NCBI RefSeq assembly: GCF_014189455.1 | Contig: NZ_CP050296.1 | Coordinates: forward strand, 4,460,001 to 4,524,000 | DNA: 64,000 nucleotides | Direction of reading: 5' to 3' | Source of the DNA: Mesorhizobium huakuii | Lineage (GTDB): Bacteria > Pseudomonadota > Alphaproteobacteria > Rhizobiales > Rhizobiaceae | Shown: one piece after another, positions 1 through 8,353 of the stretch | Position numbering within the stretch: the first letter of the stretch is position 1 | Layout of the letters: each line of letters begins with the position of its first letter | Made by a program: the position numbers and the translations under genes | The notes under the pieces: generated by a model | Database searches by the model: none | Seen by the model: only the letters and a program-made list of their open reading frames with translations | What the model was told of the DNA's origin: nothing

Positions 1-173
1 CCGGCCTCCAGCAACGCCTGGTCCAGCGTCAGCTGTTGAAAGCCGAACGTATGCAACTGCCCGGCCTGCAACGCGCCGCGCACTGTCGCTTCGAAAAAGC
101 GATCCTGCTGCTGGAAATGCTGGGTCCGCAGGAAAAGGCCTTCGGACCACAGCACCCTGTTTGCTTCGCTCAT
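1..173 (-). CDS. tssK: TssK (ImpJ) T6SS baseplate protein, 5' end only
   Basis: Only the first 57 codons are in the window; the gene continues past the left edge. The N-terminus reads MSEANRVLWSEGLFLRTQHF, followed by QQQDRF, which is the hallmark start of TssK/ImpJ/VasE. In the family TssK is a trimeric cytoplasmic protein that links the baseplate (TssE, F, G) to the TssL/TssM membrane complex. It lies 38 bases downstream of tssJ on the same strand, as expected for an imp-type operon. tssL and tssM probably lie beyond the edge, but this cannot be seen. Confidence 0.93.
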   Translation of the reverse strand, partial: MSEANRVLWSEGLFLRTQHFQQQDRFFEATVRGALQAGQLHTFGFQQLTLDQALLEA

Positions 174-211
174 GCCGCTACTCTCTGCATCGAGCTCCCT
201 TGCTTTGGCCG

Positions 212-664
212 CTAGGCGGAAATGCCACCGCTGCCAACCGTGACGTTGATCGTGAATTTCGATCCCGCCGACACCGACTTGGTCGTCCGCCAGTTCTTGC
301 CGGTAGGCTCGCGGATCAGGGCCACGAAGCCCAGCGCCGTCGCGTCCGGCTCGACGGTGATGGTCTTGGACGCGGATTTTCCCGGCCCGACAGCGATCTG
401 GTCGGATCCGATGAGATCGCCGCCCAGCGCGGAGCCGGCATCGCCCTGCAGCGCGAAGTAGTCGGCGGAATTGAATTTGCCGGTACTGCGCAGCCGCATG
501 ACGAGAACTGTCACCGGCCGGTCGCCGCCGCCCGGTCCCGGGTTCATGCCGGCCCCGCCGGTCACGTTGACGGTGATCACCGAAGGTTTCGGCGGGCCGC
601 TCTGGCAAGCCGCAAGCAGCCCGGTCGCGCCCAGGGCAACGATGAATTCGCGTCGGTCGATCAT
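212..664 (-). CDS. tssJ: TssJ (VasD) T6SS outer-membrane lipoprotein
   Basis: 150 aa. The N-terminus has a signal peptide ending in the lipobox LAAC, so lipidation at about Cys20 is expected, and is followed by a small beta-rich domain as in TssJ/SciN. In the family TssJ anchors the TssM periplasmic domain to the outer membrane. The signal begins MIDRREF, a twin-arginine pair in a Tat-like context, which is unusual for TssJ; whether it uses Tat or Sec cannot be decided from sequence. It sits 3 bases after the FHA gene and before tssK. The assignment rests on size, lipobox and position between fha and tssK, since TssJ sequences diverge strongly. Confidence 0.85.
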   Translation of the reverse strand: MIDRREFIVALGATGLLAACQSGPPKPSVITVNVTGGAGMNPGPGGGDRPVTVLVMRLRSTGKFNSADYFALQGDAGSALGGDLIGSDQIAVGPGKSASKTITVEPDATALGFVALIREPTGKNWRTTKSVSAGSKFTINVTVGSGGISA

Positions 665-667
665 GTT

Positions 668-2134
668 TCACTCCTCCTCATATGCGTCCCGAAAATCGGC
701 GCCGATCTCGCCAAGGAAGCTTTTCTCGGCACTCTCGGCGATTTCACGATGGCGTTTCTGGTAGAGCTCCCACAGCTTGGCGCCGCGCCCGCCCGAAAGC
801 AGGGTGCCGATCGCCGAATTCGATTTCAGCTCTTCCTCGATCGCTGCCGGGTCAAAACGGTCGACCATCCGGCGCAAGGCGGCCTGCACGCCGCGCCAGG
901 CGCGCACGTGATGCTGCGCAAGATCGCGAACCGCGTCGGCGATAGCCGCCTCGCCGGTGAGAAATCCGGGGCTGCGCTCGGCGAGAAGCGTGACGATGGC
1001 GTCGTCGACCGTCGGCAGAAACTTGAGCGGATTGACTTCGGAAGCCCCGACCACGGTCTGGGCGACGCGGGCATTTCCCTTTTCCTCGGCCCGCTTGCGC
1101 AGAAGCTGCATCAGGCCTTCCATCATCAACCGGTATTCGCGGCCGAACTTCTCCATTTCCGCGACGCTGTCGCGCCCCGGGAAATCGGCTTCCTCGACGC
1201 CCATGCCACGCAGGAATGCGGAGCGAAGCGCCATGTCGCCCGGCTGCGGTGCTACCGGCGGGCGGGCTGGCGTGGCTGCGGCACCTGTGCGGACTGGAGG
1301 AGGGGCGTCAGCTGCCTGCACAGGCGGATCCCAGGGATTGGCGGGTCGTTGGGCGACGCGCTCACGCTGTCCGGCCTGGCCGACACCGTTTGCCGAACCG
1401 GCTGTGGCGGCTGGCCCGAAAGCAAAATCATCACTGAAATCGGACGGCTTTCCCGGAGCGAGTTGGGCACCGCGGCCGAGGGACGGCGCAGGGTCGAGGC
1501 TGAATGGGTCCGTCTGGCTCGCCGCGCCGCCGGGTTCGCGGTAAGCGGCGGCGTCTTTCGACACAGGCGTCGAAACCGGGTCGAGGCTGAACGGGTCATC
1601 GAAGGCAGGCGAGCTGCGCTGGCTGGAGGCGGCACGTTCGAACGCGCCCGCAACCGGCTGCTCGAACGGGTTCGGCAGATCGGCCGGCCGTGGCCGTCGC
1701 GGCTCTTCCTCGATCTTGGCGGAAAAGAAGTCGTCACTGCCGATGTTCAGCGGCGCCCGCGATCCCGGCGGCAGGCGTTCCGGAACCGGCTGGCTGGCTG
1801 GCTGTGCCTGGGCGGTTGGCGTCTGCAGGTCGACATGGACGACATAGTCGCCAAGCCTCAGCCGCATGCCGCTTTGAAGGCGCGTCGACTGGCCGGCACC
1901 AAGCGGGCTGTCGGAGTCGTTTATGTACAGCCCGCTGCTCGACGTGTCGGTGACGAAATAGCCGTCTCGCCCGCCCGTGATCCTGCAATGGGCGCGGGAA
2001 ACGAACATGTCGGGATCGTTGATCTGCCAGCCTGCGTCCGCGCTGCGGCCGATCACCAGCTCGCCCTCGTCCAGCCGGGTCTGCCGTACCGCCTGGGTGC
2101 GTGGCCCTTGCTCCAGCGTCAGCAGCAGGCTCAT
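668..2134 (-). CDS. tagH: T6SS-associated FHA-domain protein (TagH/ImpI)
   Basis: 488 aa. The first ~90 residues form a forkhead-associated phosphothreonine-binding domain (VIGRSADAGWQIND, then SRAHCRI and a GLYIND strand). A long Pro/Ala/Ser-rich linker with repeated DPFSLDP motifs follows (roughly residues 120-290), then a conserved C-terminal domain of about 190 residues found in T6SS FHA proteins. In other species the FHA protein is a substrate of the PpkA kinase and promotes assembly. I chose the ATG at 2134 because it overlaps the tssG stop by 4 bases (ATGA); an upstream in-frame ATG would add 10 residues with no support. Confidence 0.9.
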   Translation of the reverse strand: MSLLLTLEQGPRTQAVRQTRLDEGELVIGRSADAGWQINDPDMFVSRAHCRITGGRDGYFVTDTSSSGLYINDSDSPLGAGQSTRLQSGMRLRLGDYVVHVDLQTPTAQAQPASQPVPERLPPGSRAPLNIGSDDFFSAKIEEEPRRPRPADLPNPFEQPVAGAFERAASSQRSSPAFDDPFSLDPVSTPVSKDAAAYREPGGAASQTDPFSLDPAPSLGRGAQLAPGKPSDFSDDFAFGPAATAGSANGVGQAGQRERVAQRPANPWDPPVQAADAPPPVRTGAAATPARPPVAPQPGDMALRSAFLRGMGVEEADFPGRDSVAEMEKFGREYRLMMEGLMQLLRKRAEEKGNARVAQTVVGASEVNPLKFLPTVDDAIVTLLAERSPGFLTGEAAIADAVRDLAQHHVRAWRGVQAALRRMVDRFDPAAIEEELKSNSAIGTLLSGGRGAKLWELYQKRHREIAESAEKSFLGEIGADFRDAYEEE

Positions 2135-3216
2135 GCCGCGACCCCCGCCATTTCCGGCCGCCATCCGACAATTGTCCGCAGCCGCAGATCGTCAGCATCG
2201 CCCCTTTCGGCGGGCCGCGCAAGCCAGGCGGTCCGGCCGAGTTGGACCGCTCCGATACGGGGCGGCGGCACGGCTTCACGCGCCAGCACGATGCGCAGGT
2301 CGACGTCGAGTGATTCCCCGACCATGTCGCGGACGGCCTGCTTGAACAGCTTGAGGCGCGAGCCGCCCGGCAGGAACGCCTTGAACTCCTCGAAACCGAG
2401 AGGGCCGACGCGCAGTTCGATCCTGCTTTGGCGGCTGAAAACGCGCGGGCCGATCGTCGCCCCTTTGCCCAGTCCCGCATAGGCTTTGGCGAGGCGGGTC
2501 TGCAGCCCGGTTGGTATGGTTATCCAGGCGGCGATGAACTCCTTAATTTGAACCGGCACCTTGAACGCTTCCGCCAGGAACAGCGTCAGCCGTTCGGGGC
2601 CGTCGACCTGACTGGCGAGCGACGCGGCCTGGCGGAGCTTGACGGTGTCGAGATCGGGATTTTGGGTGCCGGGAAGTCCGATCCCCGCCATCGCTTCAAG
2701 CATGGCGCGAACGCGGCCACCGACCGCGCGCTCGACCTGGACCGCCGGATGCGCGTCGGCCCAGGCCCGGTAGTAGAGGGCAATCATGCGGTGCTGAAGG
2801 ATGTTGACGAAATCCACGAATGTCGTGTCGCTGGTCTGCTGCGCGTCGGCGCCGGCGAACCAGCGCTGCGACAGGCGGTCGAGCACCCAGCGCGTCAGAT
2901 GCAGCGGCATTGGGCCCTCAGGCCCCAACAGGCCGAGATTTGCGACCGTGACCCGGGCCGGCGCCTTGTCGCTGGCTTCGCGGAACTGCACCAGGTCGCG
3001 CGCGGAAAAGGCCAGCCGCACATGTTGGCCGAGCCTTGCCGGCTCGCGGTCGGGGCGTCCGGAATGGCCGAACAGGCCGCCCCGTTGTTCGAGACGGCGC
3101 AGCAGTTCGAAAAAGTCGAACGCTTCGGAGGGAGCTTCGGCCCAGTCCGGGCCGATCTTGTCCAGATCAGGTGTCCTGTCTAGATCAGGTAGCGATTGCC
3201 GGGCGTCATCGGCCAT
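2131..3216 (-). CDS. tssG: TssG (ImpH/VasB) T6SS baseplate protein
   Basis: 361 aa. Typical TssG features are the N-terminal FDFFELLRRLE helix and the following FSARDLVQF, LGLLGPEGPMPLHLT and RWFAG blocks. In the family two TssG chains clamp TssF and TssE into the baseplate wedge. The ATG at 3216 is preceded by GGAGGA with good spacing and gives a normal family length; the open frame extends upstream without similarity to the family. The start lies inside tssF (37-base overlap) and the stop overlaps the fha start by 4 bases, so translation is probably coupled. Confidence 0.93.
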   Translation of the reverse strand: MADDARQSLPDLDRTPDLDKIGPDWAEAPSEAFDFFELLRRLEQRGGLFGHSGRPDREPARLGQHVRLAFSARDLVQFREASDKAPARVTVANLGLLGPEGPMPLHLTRWVLDRLSQRWFAGADAQQTSDTTFVDFVNILQHRMIALYYRAWADAHPAVQVERAVGGRVRAMLEAMAGIGLPGTQNPDLDTVKLRQAASLASQVDGPERLTLFLAEAFKVPVQIKEFIAAWITIPTGLQTRLAKAYAGLGKGATIGPRVFSRQSRIELRVGPLGFEEFKAFLPGGSRLKLFKQAVRDMVGESLDVDLRIVLAREAVPPPRIGAVQLGRTAWLARPAERGDADDLRLRTIVGWRPEMAGVAA

Positions 3217-5054
3217 GGCACATCCTCCTGCTTCTGCAGCAGCCGCGTGCGGGTCCGCACGAAGCCGTTTATTCCGGCATGACGGGCAAACAGCCGCGCC
3301 AGCAAGGCCGAAAGCAGCAAGGTGCTTTGCCCGGCCAGCACTGACTGATCGACATGCAGCGTCACTTCCGTGCCACGCCCGAAACACATCGGCCCGTCGA
3401 TCTGCAGCCGTTCGATCACCGAGCGCGAGTCGATGCGCACGATCGAATGCACGTTGCGGGCAAGGCTCGGATCGCCGCGGTCGGCGTACAGATCGAGCAG
3501 CGCATGCAGGGGGTCGACACCGCGGCCTTCCTTGGCGAGGCTCAAGAAATTGAGCGCCAGCTGCGCCACCATTCGCCAGGCGAGATCGTCGGCCCGGGAT
3601 TCGCCATTGGCCCCGGCAGGCAGCGCCGCGGGGATGGCCGGCTGCGGCGGACGCAACGCACCGAGCAGCCGAACGGATTCGACCGGGTCACCGGCCTCGA
3701 GCGTCAAGGTCGGATTGTCATCAAGGATCGGCAGGTCGCGGTTGGTGCAAAGCGCCATGATGTCGAGACGCTTCAACGGCCGGTTCGCGGGACTTGCGAG
3801 CGGTCTGGATACGGCCAGGAAAACATCATCCCCGGTGTATGATGTGCGGGTCAGGCCGTCGCGCCGTTCATCCTCCGTTGCCCGCCTTGGGCGCCGTTCT
3901 GTCGAATAGACCCAGCCGCTGCCACGGTTCTGCCCGAGGCTGAACAGCTCCGGTATCTCGGCGTCGCTGCCTTCACTGTCGGCATCCTCGACGCGCAGGA
4001 CACGATAGATCTCGAAGTCGCGCGCCCGCGTCCGGTCAGCGTGCAGCACCTGCCGCGTCTTGCGCTGATCGAGCTCGACGACGTTGCACTCACGCTCGAA
4101 CAGATTGATGATCGGCGTCGCGAAAAGTTCGAAATCCGCTGGCGTCAGGTCGGCGAGTTCGGGCACCGGGCGGCGGAACAGGAGGATGATCTCCAGTCCG
4201 GCCTCGCATTGGCGCACCACCGGCTGCAGCCCCAGAACCCGCACATAGTGAAAGCGCTCCGGCATGATGAAATATTCGCGCAGCAGGCGGTACCCTTCGA
4301 ATGTCGGGCGGGTACGTGGCATCAAGGCCTCGTCGTCGCTGATGCCGACCATTTCGGGCGCCGGCAAGGGCGACAGCCGATTGGTCTTGCCTTCCGGTCG
4401 TGCGCCGACAGCCACGCAGGCGCCGAAAATCGCGTCGAACAGAAGCGGTGCCTTGGTGCGTCCGGCAAAATAGAGGTCGAGTTGGTCGAGCGCCAATTCG
4501 TCGAGTTTGCCTTTTCCAGTCCGCGTCACCGCCAGACGCAGTGCCGCCTCGCCGCCGGTGCCGCCGATCGGCCCTATGCCGGCCGCGGCCAGCGCACTGC
4601 GATCCTGAAAATAGCTGACTGAGGTGATGGCTATCGGCCACAGGGTCATGTCCTGCGCGGTGGAGAAGGTGCAGCGCGTCGACAGGCCGGGCTGCAGGCT
4701 GGAGACCAGCCGCGTGTTGCGCTTGACGACATGGCCGGCGGGCATGGTCTGCACCTGCTGGCCGGGTTTCAGCACGGCCATCGCCGTCGCGGGCGCCGGC
4801 GTGACCAGATCGGGGTAGAGGACTTCGAGCACGCTGCGCGAAAATCGCGAGCGCTCGGCGTCGACTTTCAGCCGGGTGCGCGCGGCGAGGAAGGCGACAC
4901 CGTCCAGCAGCCGTTCGACATAAGGATCCGGGCAGGGCACCGTATCGAGGGAAAGGTTGCGCGCCACCGCCGGATGCATGTCGGCGAATTCCGCCGCAAG
5001 GCCGCGGATGTGGGTCAGTTCCTCCTCGTAATATTCGACGAAGACGCGATCCAT
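3180..5054 (-). CDS. tssF: TssF (ImpG/VasA) T6SS baseplate protein
   Basis: 624 aa, the usual length for the family. The N-terminus MDRVFVEYYEEELTHIRGLA and the AFLAARTRLKVDAE block that follows soon after are characteristic of TssF. In the family it is the largest baseplate wedge subunit and binds TssG, TssE and TssK. It starts 1 base after the tssE stop and overlaps tssG by 37 bases, a compact arrangement consistent with co-translation. No frameshift or missing segment is seen. Confidence 0.95.
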   Translation of the reverse strand: MDRVFVEYYEEELTHIRGLAAEFADMHPAVARNLSLDTVPCPDPYVERLLDGVAFLAARTRLKVDAERSRFSRSVLEVLYPDLVTPAPATAMAVLKPGQQVQTMPAGHVVKRNTRLVSSLQPGLSTRCTFSTAQDMTLWPIAITSVSYFQDRSALAAAGIGPIGGTGGEAALRLAVTRTGKGKLDELALDQLDLYFAGRTKAPLLFDAIFGACVAVGARPEGKTNRLSPLPAPEMVGISDDEALMPRTRPTFEGYRLLREYFIMPERFHYVRVLGLQPVVRQCEAGLEIILLFRRPVPELADLTPADFELFATPIINLFERECNVVELDQRKTRQVLHADRTRARDFEIYRVLRVEDADSEGSDAEIPELFSLGQNRGSGWVYSTERRPRRATEDERRDGLTRTSYTGDDVFLAVSRPLASPANRPLKRLDIMALCTNRDLPILDDNPTLTLEAGDPVESVRLLGALRPPQPAIPAALPAGANGESRADDLAWRMVAQLALNFLSLAKEGRGVDPLHALLDLYADRGDPSLARNVHSIVRIDSRSVIERLQIDGPMCFGRGTEVTLHVDQSVLAGQSTLLLSALLARLFARHAGINGFVRTRTRLLQKQEDVPWPMTPGNRYLI

Positions 5055-5055
5055 C

Positions 5056-5811
5056 TCAGGCGTCCCTAATTTCGGTCCGCGCCAAGCCGTTGTCGAGATT
5101 GATCGTCGTGCGCAGGCGCATGCGTTCCGGTGTGGGCGTCATGATCAGCACGGCATCGATCTCGATCTTCAGCCCCACGGTCTTGTCGCCCAGGGTGACG
5201 GTAACCTTCGTCGCACTTTCCTGCAGGCGCGGCTCGAAAGTGGCGAGCACCGAGCGGATCTCGCGCGCCAGAACGTCGCGGTCAAAGTCGCGCGATGACC
5301 GCCCCGAGAAGGACGGCACGCCGTAATTGACCACGCTTCGACGCACCTCCGGAAAATCGGCGAGCGACGGCGGATTGTCCGCCATTTGCTCATTCTCCAG
5401 GTCGGACAGCAGCGGCGTGGCCTCGAAGCGCTCGGTGTTGAACAGCGCCTCGATGTCGCGCCGCACCGCTTCCCTGAGCACGCGCGCCGATACCACCACG
5501 CCGCGGCTTTCGATCTCGACGCGGTGCTGGGTCTGAAAGGCCAGGCGATGCAGACGCCGTTTCTGATCGGGCGTCAGCTCCGCATCGGCATCGATGGTCC
5601 GTGCACTGCCGGCAACGAGGCTGTCGAGACGGTCCGCGCCAAGCTCGTCCAACAGGACATGGCGCAGCCCGTCTATCTCCGAGGTCAGGCCCGGCAGGTC
5701 GTTGACGAGGCGATCCCACAGCGACGGCTGGACCGCCTCGCTTTTCGCCCGCAGGCTGCCCGCGATCTGTTGCTTGCCCGCGCCGGGCCGCCGAACCTCA
5801 CTTGCCGACAT
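5056..5811 (-). CDS. tssE: TssE (gp25-like) T6SS baseplate protein, enlarged
   Basis: 251 aa from the ATG at 5811. The C-terminal ~130 residues carry the gp25/GPW pattern: REAVRRDIEALFNT, then VRRSVVNYGVPSFSG and LAREIRSVLATFEPRL. The N-terminal SLWDRLVND matches the normal TssE start, but about 70 residues intervene before the first conserved helix, whereas most TssE proteins are only about 140-180 aa. The start is uncertain: ATGs at 5817 and 5844 are also in frame, and none has a strong ribosome site. All overlap the hcp 3' end, so translation probably depends on hcp. The role is to nucleate the sheath on the baseplate. Confidence 0.85.
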   Translation of the reverse strand: MSASEVRRPGAGKQQIAGSLRAKSEAVQPSLWDRLVNDLPGLTSEIDGLRHVLLDELGADRLDSLVAGSARTIDADAELTPDQKRRLHRLAFQTQHRVEIESRGVVVSARVLREAVRRDIEALFNTERFEATPLLSDLENEQMADNPPSLADFPEVRRSVVNYGVPSFSGRSSRDFDRDVLAREIRSVLATFEPRLQESATKVTVTLGDKTVGLKIEIDAVLIMTPTPERMRLRTTINLDNGLARTEIRDA

Positions 5812-6253
5812 AGACATCCATTTCGGCTTCATCATTGCCGTCATAGACGAACTTGATCTTCTTGTAGGCGAAGCTGACCTCTTCCTGGATCAGGTCTTCC
5901 TCATCCTCGGCCTGCGACATGTCGTATTCCATGATCGAGGCGTCGGTGAGCGTGACGACCAGATAGTCCTTGGTCTCGCCATCGATGGTCCGTCGGGCCG
6001 AGAACACCACTTCATCGAGCGCCTTGTTCTCGAACAGTGCCTTTTTCAGGTAGGGCGAGGATTTGTCGTAGTGCTTGATGAACTTGATCATGCCCATCGA
6101 CACGCGCCCACGGCGTGAGAGCGAATTCGGGTCATAGGGTGCGACCATCTTGTAGTCGACGCCATGGATTTCGATTTCGTCGGAGTGGCCGTCGCGGGTG
6201 CTTGGGCCCTTGATATCGGGAACCTTCAGAAAACCATCGATCTTCATTGGCAT
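5798..6253 (-). CDS. hcp: Hcp (TssD) T6SS inner-tube protein
   Basis: 151 aa. The family pattern is clear: MKIDGFLKVPDIKGPSTRDGH, then IEIHGVDYK and a final beta-rich segment with VSFAYKKIKFVY. In the family Hcp hexamers stack into the tube that is propelled out with effectors. The start follows GGAGAGA with normal spacing; a second ATG lies two codons in. It sits 48 bases after tssC and overlaps tssE by 14 bases. Having hcp between tssC and tssE inside the main operon supports a complete firing apparatus encoded here. No C-terminal effector extension is present. Confidence 0.92.
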   Translation of the reverse strand: MPMKIDGFLKVPDIKGPSTRDGHSDEIEIHGVDYKMVAPYDPNSLSRRGRVSMGMIKFIKHYDKSSPYLKKALFENKALDEVVFSARRTIDGETKDYLVVTLTDASIMEYDMSQAEDEEDLIQEEVSFAYKKIKFVYDGNDEAEMDVYVGK

Positions 6254-6301
6254 TGTCTCTCTCCACCGCTTTCAAACGAAACAAGGTCAGGTTGCTGCAA
6301 A

Positions 6302-7804
6302 TCAGGTCTTCACGGACGGCAGTTCCGATACCAGCCGCAGCGAGGCGTTGATGCCTTCCAACTGGTAATGCGGGCGCAGATAGAAGCGGGCGTTGTAGTA
6401 GCCCGGCCGCCCTTCGACGCTGTCCACCTGGACCTCGGCCGCGGCAAGCGGGCGCTTGGCGCGCGCCTTGTCGTCGGCGAAGGCCGGGTTGGCCAGCACG
6501 TAGCGGTTGATCCACTCGGTCAGCCAGATCTGCATGTCGGAGCGCTCCTTGAACGAACCGACCTTGTCGCGCGCGATCGCCTTGAGATAGTGCGCGAAGC
6601 GCGAAACCGGGAAGAGATAAGGCAGGTTGGCGCTCAGCCTTTCGTTCGACTGCGCATCGGGGTCGACCAGCCGGCCCGCCCGCGTCTCGTCGTCCTGCAG
6701 CGAATGAGCGCCGATGAAGGCCGCCAGATCGGTGTTTTTCCGGTGCAGGATCGGCATCAGGCCGAGCTTGGCCAGTTCGGCCTCGCGCCGGTCGTCGATG
6801 GCGACCTCGGTCGGGCATTTCATCGCGATCGAGCCATCGTCGGTCGGGAAGCTGTGCACCGGCAAATTGAGCACCGTGCCGCCATTCTCGACGCCGCGGA
6901 TCTGCGTGCCCCAGCCGAAAAGCTTGTGGCTGCGGTTGATGTTGACGCCCATCGGGAAGGCGGCGTTCATCCAGACATATTTGTTGTGATCGCCGTGCAC
7001 CTCTTCCTCGAAGGTGAAGCCCTTTACCGGAACGGTATCGGTGCCATAGGGCAGCCTGGCCAGGACGCGGGGCATGGTCAGGCCGATATAGCGGGCGTCC
7101 TCGCTCTCGCGCAGCGACTGCCACGAGGCATAGGCCGGGTTGGAGACGATCTGCTGCAGGTCTTGCGGGTTGGGCAATTCCTGCCAGCTGTCCATGCGGA
7201 ACAGGCGGGGCGAGGCGGCTGCGATAAACGGCGTGTGCGCCGAGGCGCAGATGCCGGAGATGTTGCGCAGCAGGCCGACATCGCGCGGGTGGTTGGAGAA
7301 TTCATAGGCGCCGATCACGCAGCCGATCGGTTCGCCGCCCAGCATCGAATACTCGTCCGTATAGACTTTCTTGAAGATCGGACTCTGGTCCCACATCTGG
7401 CCTTCATAGTCTTCGAGCGTGTCGGCCAGCTGCTCCTTGGAAATGTTCATCACCCGGATCTTCAGCTTCTGATCCGTCTCGGTGTTGTTGACGAGATACC
7501 AGAGGCCGCGCCATGTGCCTTCCATCTCGCGCACTTCCGGTGCGTGCAGGATTTCGTTGACCTGTGCAGTCAGCATCTTGTCGATGCCCGCGATCAGCGA
7601 CTTGATCGACTTGATCGCATTGGACGAGATGGTCGTGGTCTCGGAACGCGATTGCGCCGCGAGCGCAAGATTGCGCACGAGTTGCTGCAGCTTCTCGCTG
7701 TCGTCCTTCTTGACCTTGAAATCCTTCTCGAGGAGCCCGCTGAATTCTCCAAGGTCGATGGCTTCGGCCTCGGCGACGGCGGCAGTCTTTTGCTGTTCGG
7801 CCAT
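6302..7804 (-). CDS. tssC: TssC (ImpC/VipB) T6SS contractile sheath large subunit
   Basis: 500 aa, standard length. Recognisable blocks include EMEGTWRGLWYLVNNTETD in the N-terminal half, YTDEYSMLGGEPIGCVIGAYEFSN with the DVGLL segment after it, and the C-terminal EGRPGYYNARFYLRPHYQLEG. Together with TssB it builds the contractile sheath, which is recycled by ClpV (TssH). It starts 3 bases after the tssB stop and is followed by hcp after 48 bases. The frame is intact with no unusual features. Confidence 0.96.
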   Translation of the reverse strand: MAEQQKTAAVAEAEAIDLGEFSGLLEKDFKVKKDDSEKLQQLVRNLALAAQSRSETTTISSNAIKSIKSLIAGIDKMLTAQVNEILHAPEVREMEGTWRGLWYLVNNTETDQKLKIRVMNISKEQLADTLEDYEGQMWDQSPIFKKVYTDEYSMLGGEPIGCVIGAYEFSNHPRDVGLLRNISGICASAHTPFIAAASPRLFRMDSWQELPNPQDLQQIVSNPAYASWQSLRESEDARYIGLTMPRVLARLPYGTDTVPVKGFTFEEEVHGDHNKYVWMNAAFPMGVNINRSHKLFGWGTQIRGVENGGTVLNLPVHSFPTDDGSIAMKCPTEVAIDDRREAELAKLGLMPILHRKNTDLAAFIGAHSLQDDETRAGRLVDPDAQSNERLSANLPYLFPVSRFAHYLKAIARDKVGSFKERSDMQIWLTEWINRYVLANPAFADDKARAKRPLAAAEVQVDSVEGRPGYYNARFYLRPHYQLEGINASLRLVSELPSVKT

Positions 7805-7807
7805 GGT

Positions 7808-8347
7808 TTACTCCCCTGCCTTGTCGTCGTCGGCGAGCGCCTGGTTGGCGATCTTGCCAAGCAACGGCTCGTTGTTCAGAAGCTGCGCGATGCGCTTTTC
7901 GGCGTCGACGCGACCATCCATGAAACCGAGCAATTCCTCGAGCTGGCGACGCATCTTCAGAATCTCGGCCAGTTGCGGCACCTGCTCGGCGATCTTGTCG
8001 GGAGCGAAATCACCCATCTTGGTGAAGGTTAGATCGAGCGCCAGTTCCTCGTCGCGCTCCTGGCCTTCGGCCTGCGGCAGCGTGTTCTTCACCCGGGCTT
8101 TGACGCGGGGCCCGAGCGCCTCCATGAATTTGGGGAAGCGGTTCGCGTCGGTCTCGACAAAGGCCCGGTCCAGCACCGATTTTGACGCTTCCCTGGTCTG
8201 CGAAGCACCGGAAAGGTCGGCCATCACGGCCATGACGAACGGCAATTCGATCGTCGTCGGGCTGCCGTAGGTTTCCACATCGTAGGCGATCTGCACCCGC
8301 GGCGCGCGATTTCGTTCGATGACCTTCGCTTTGCTTTCGGCTGGCAT
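7808..8347 (-). CDS. tssB: TssB (ImpB/VipA) T6SS sheath small subunit
   Basis: 179 aa. The RAPRVQIAYDVETYG segment near the N-terminus, followed by ELPFVMAVMADLSG, is diagnostic. The C-terminal half holds the predicted helices that in other species interact with the ClpV N-domain. It pairs with TssC, and the two genes are separated by only 3 bases. It begins 6 bases after the tssA stop. Length and conserved blocks are normal. Confidence 0.96.
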   Translation of the reverse strand: MPAESKAKVIERNRAPRVQIAYDVETYGSPTTIELPFVMAVMADLSGASQTREASKSVLDRAFVETDANRFPKFMEALGPRVKARVKNTLPQAEGQERDEELALDLTFTKMGDFAPDKIAEQVPQLAEILKMRRQLEELLGFMDGRVDAEKRIAQLLNNEPLLGKIANQALADDDKAGE

Positions 8348-8353
8348 GTGCTG

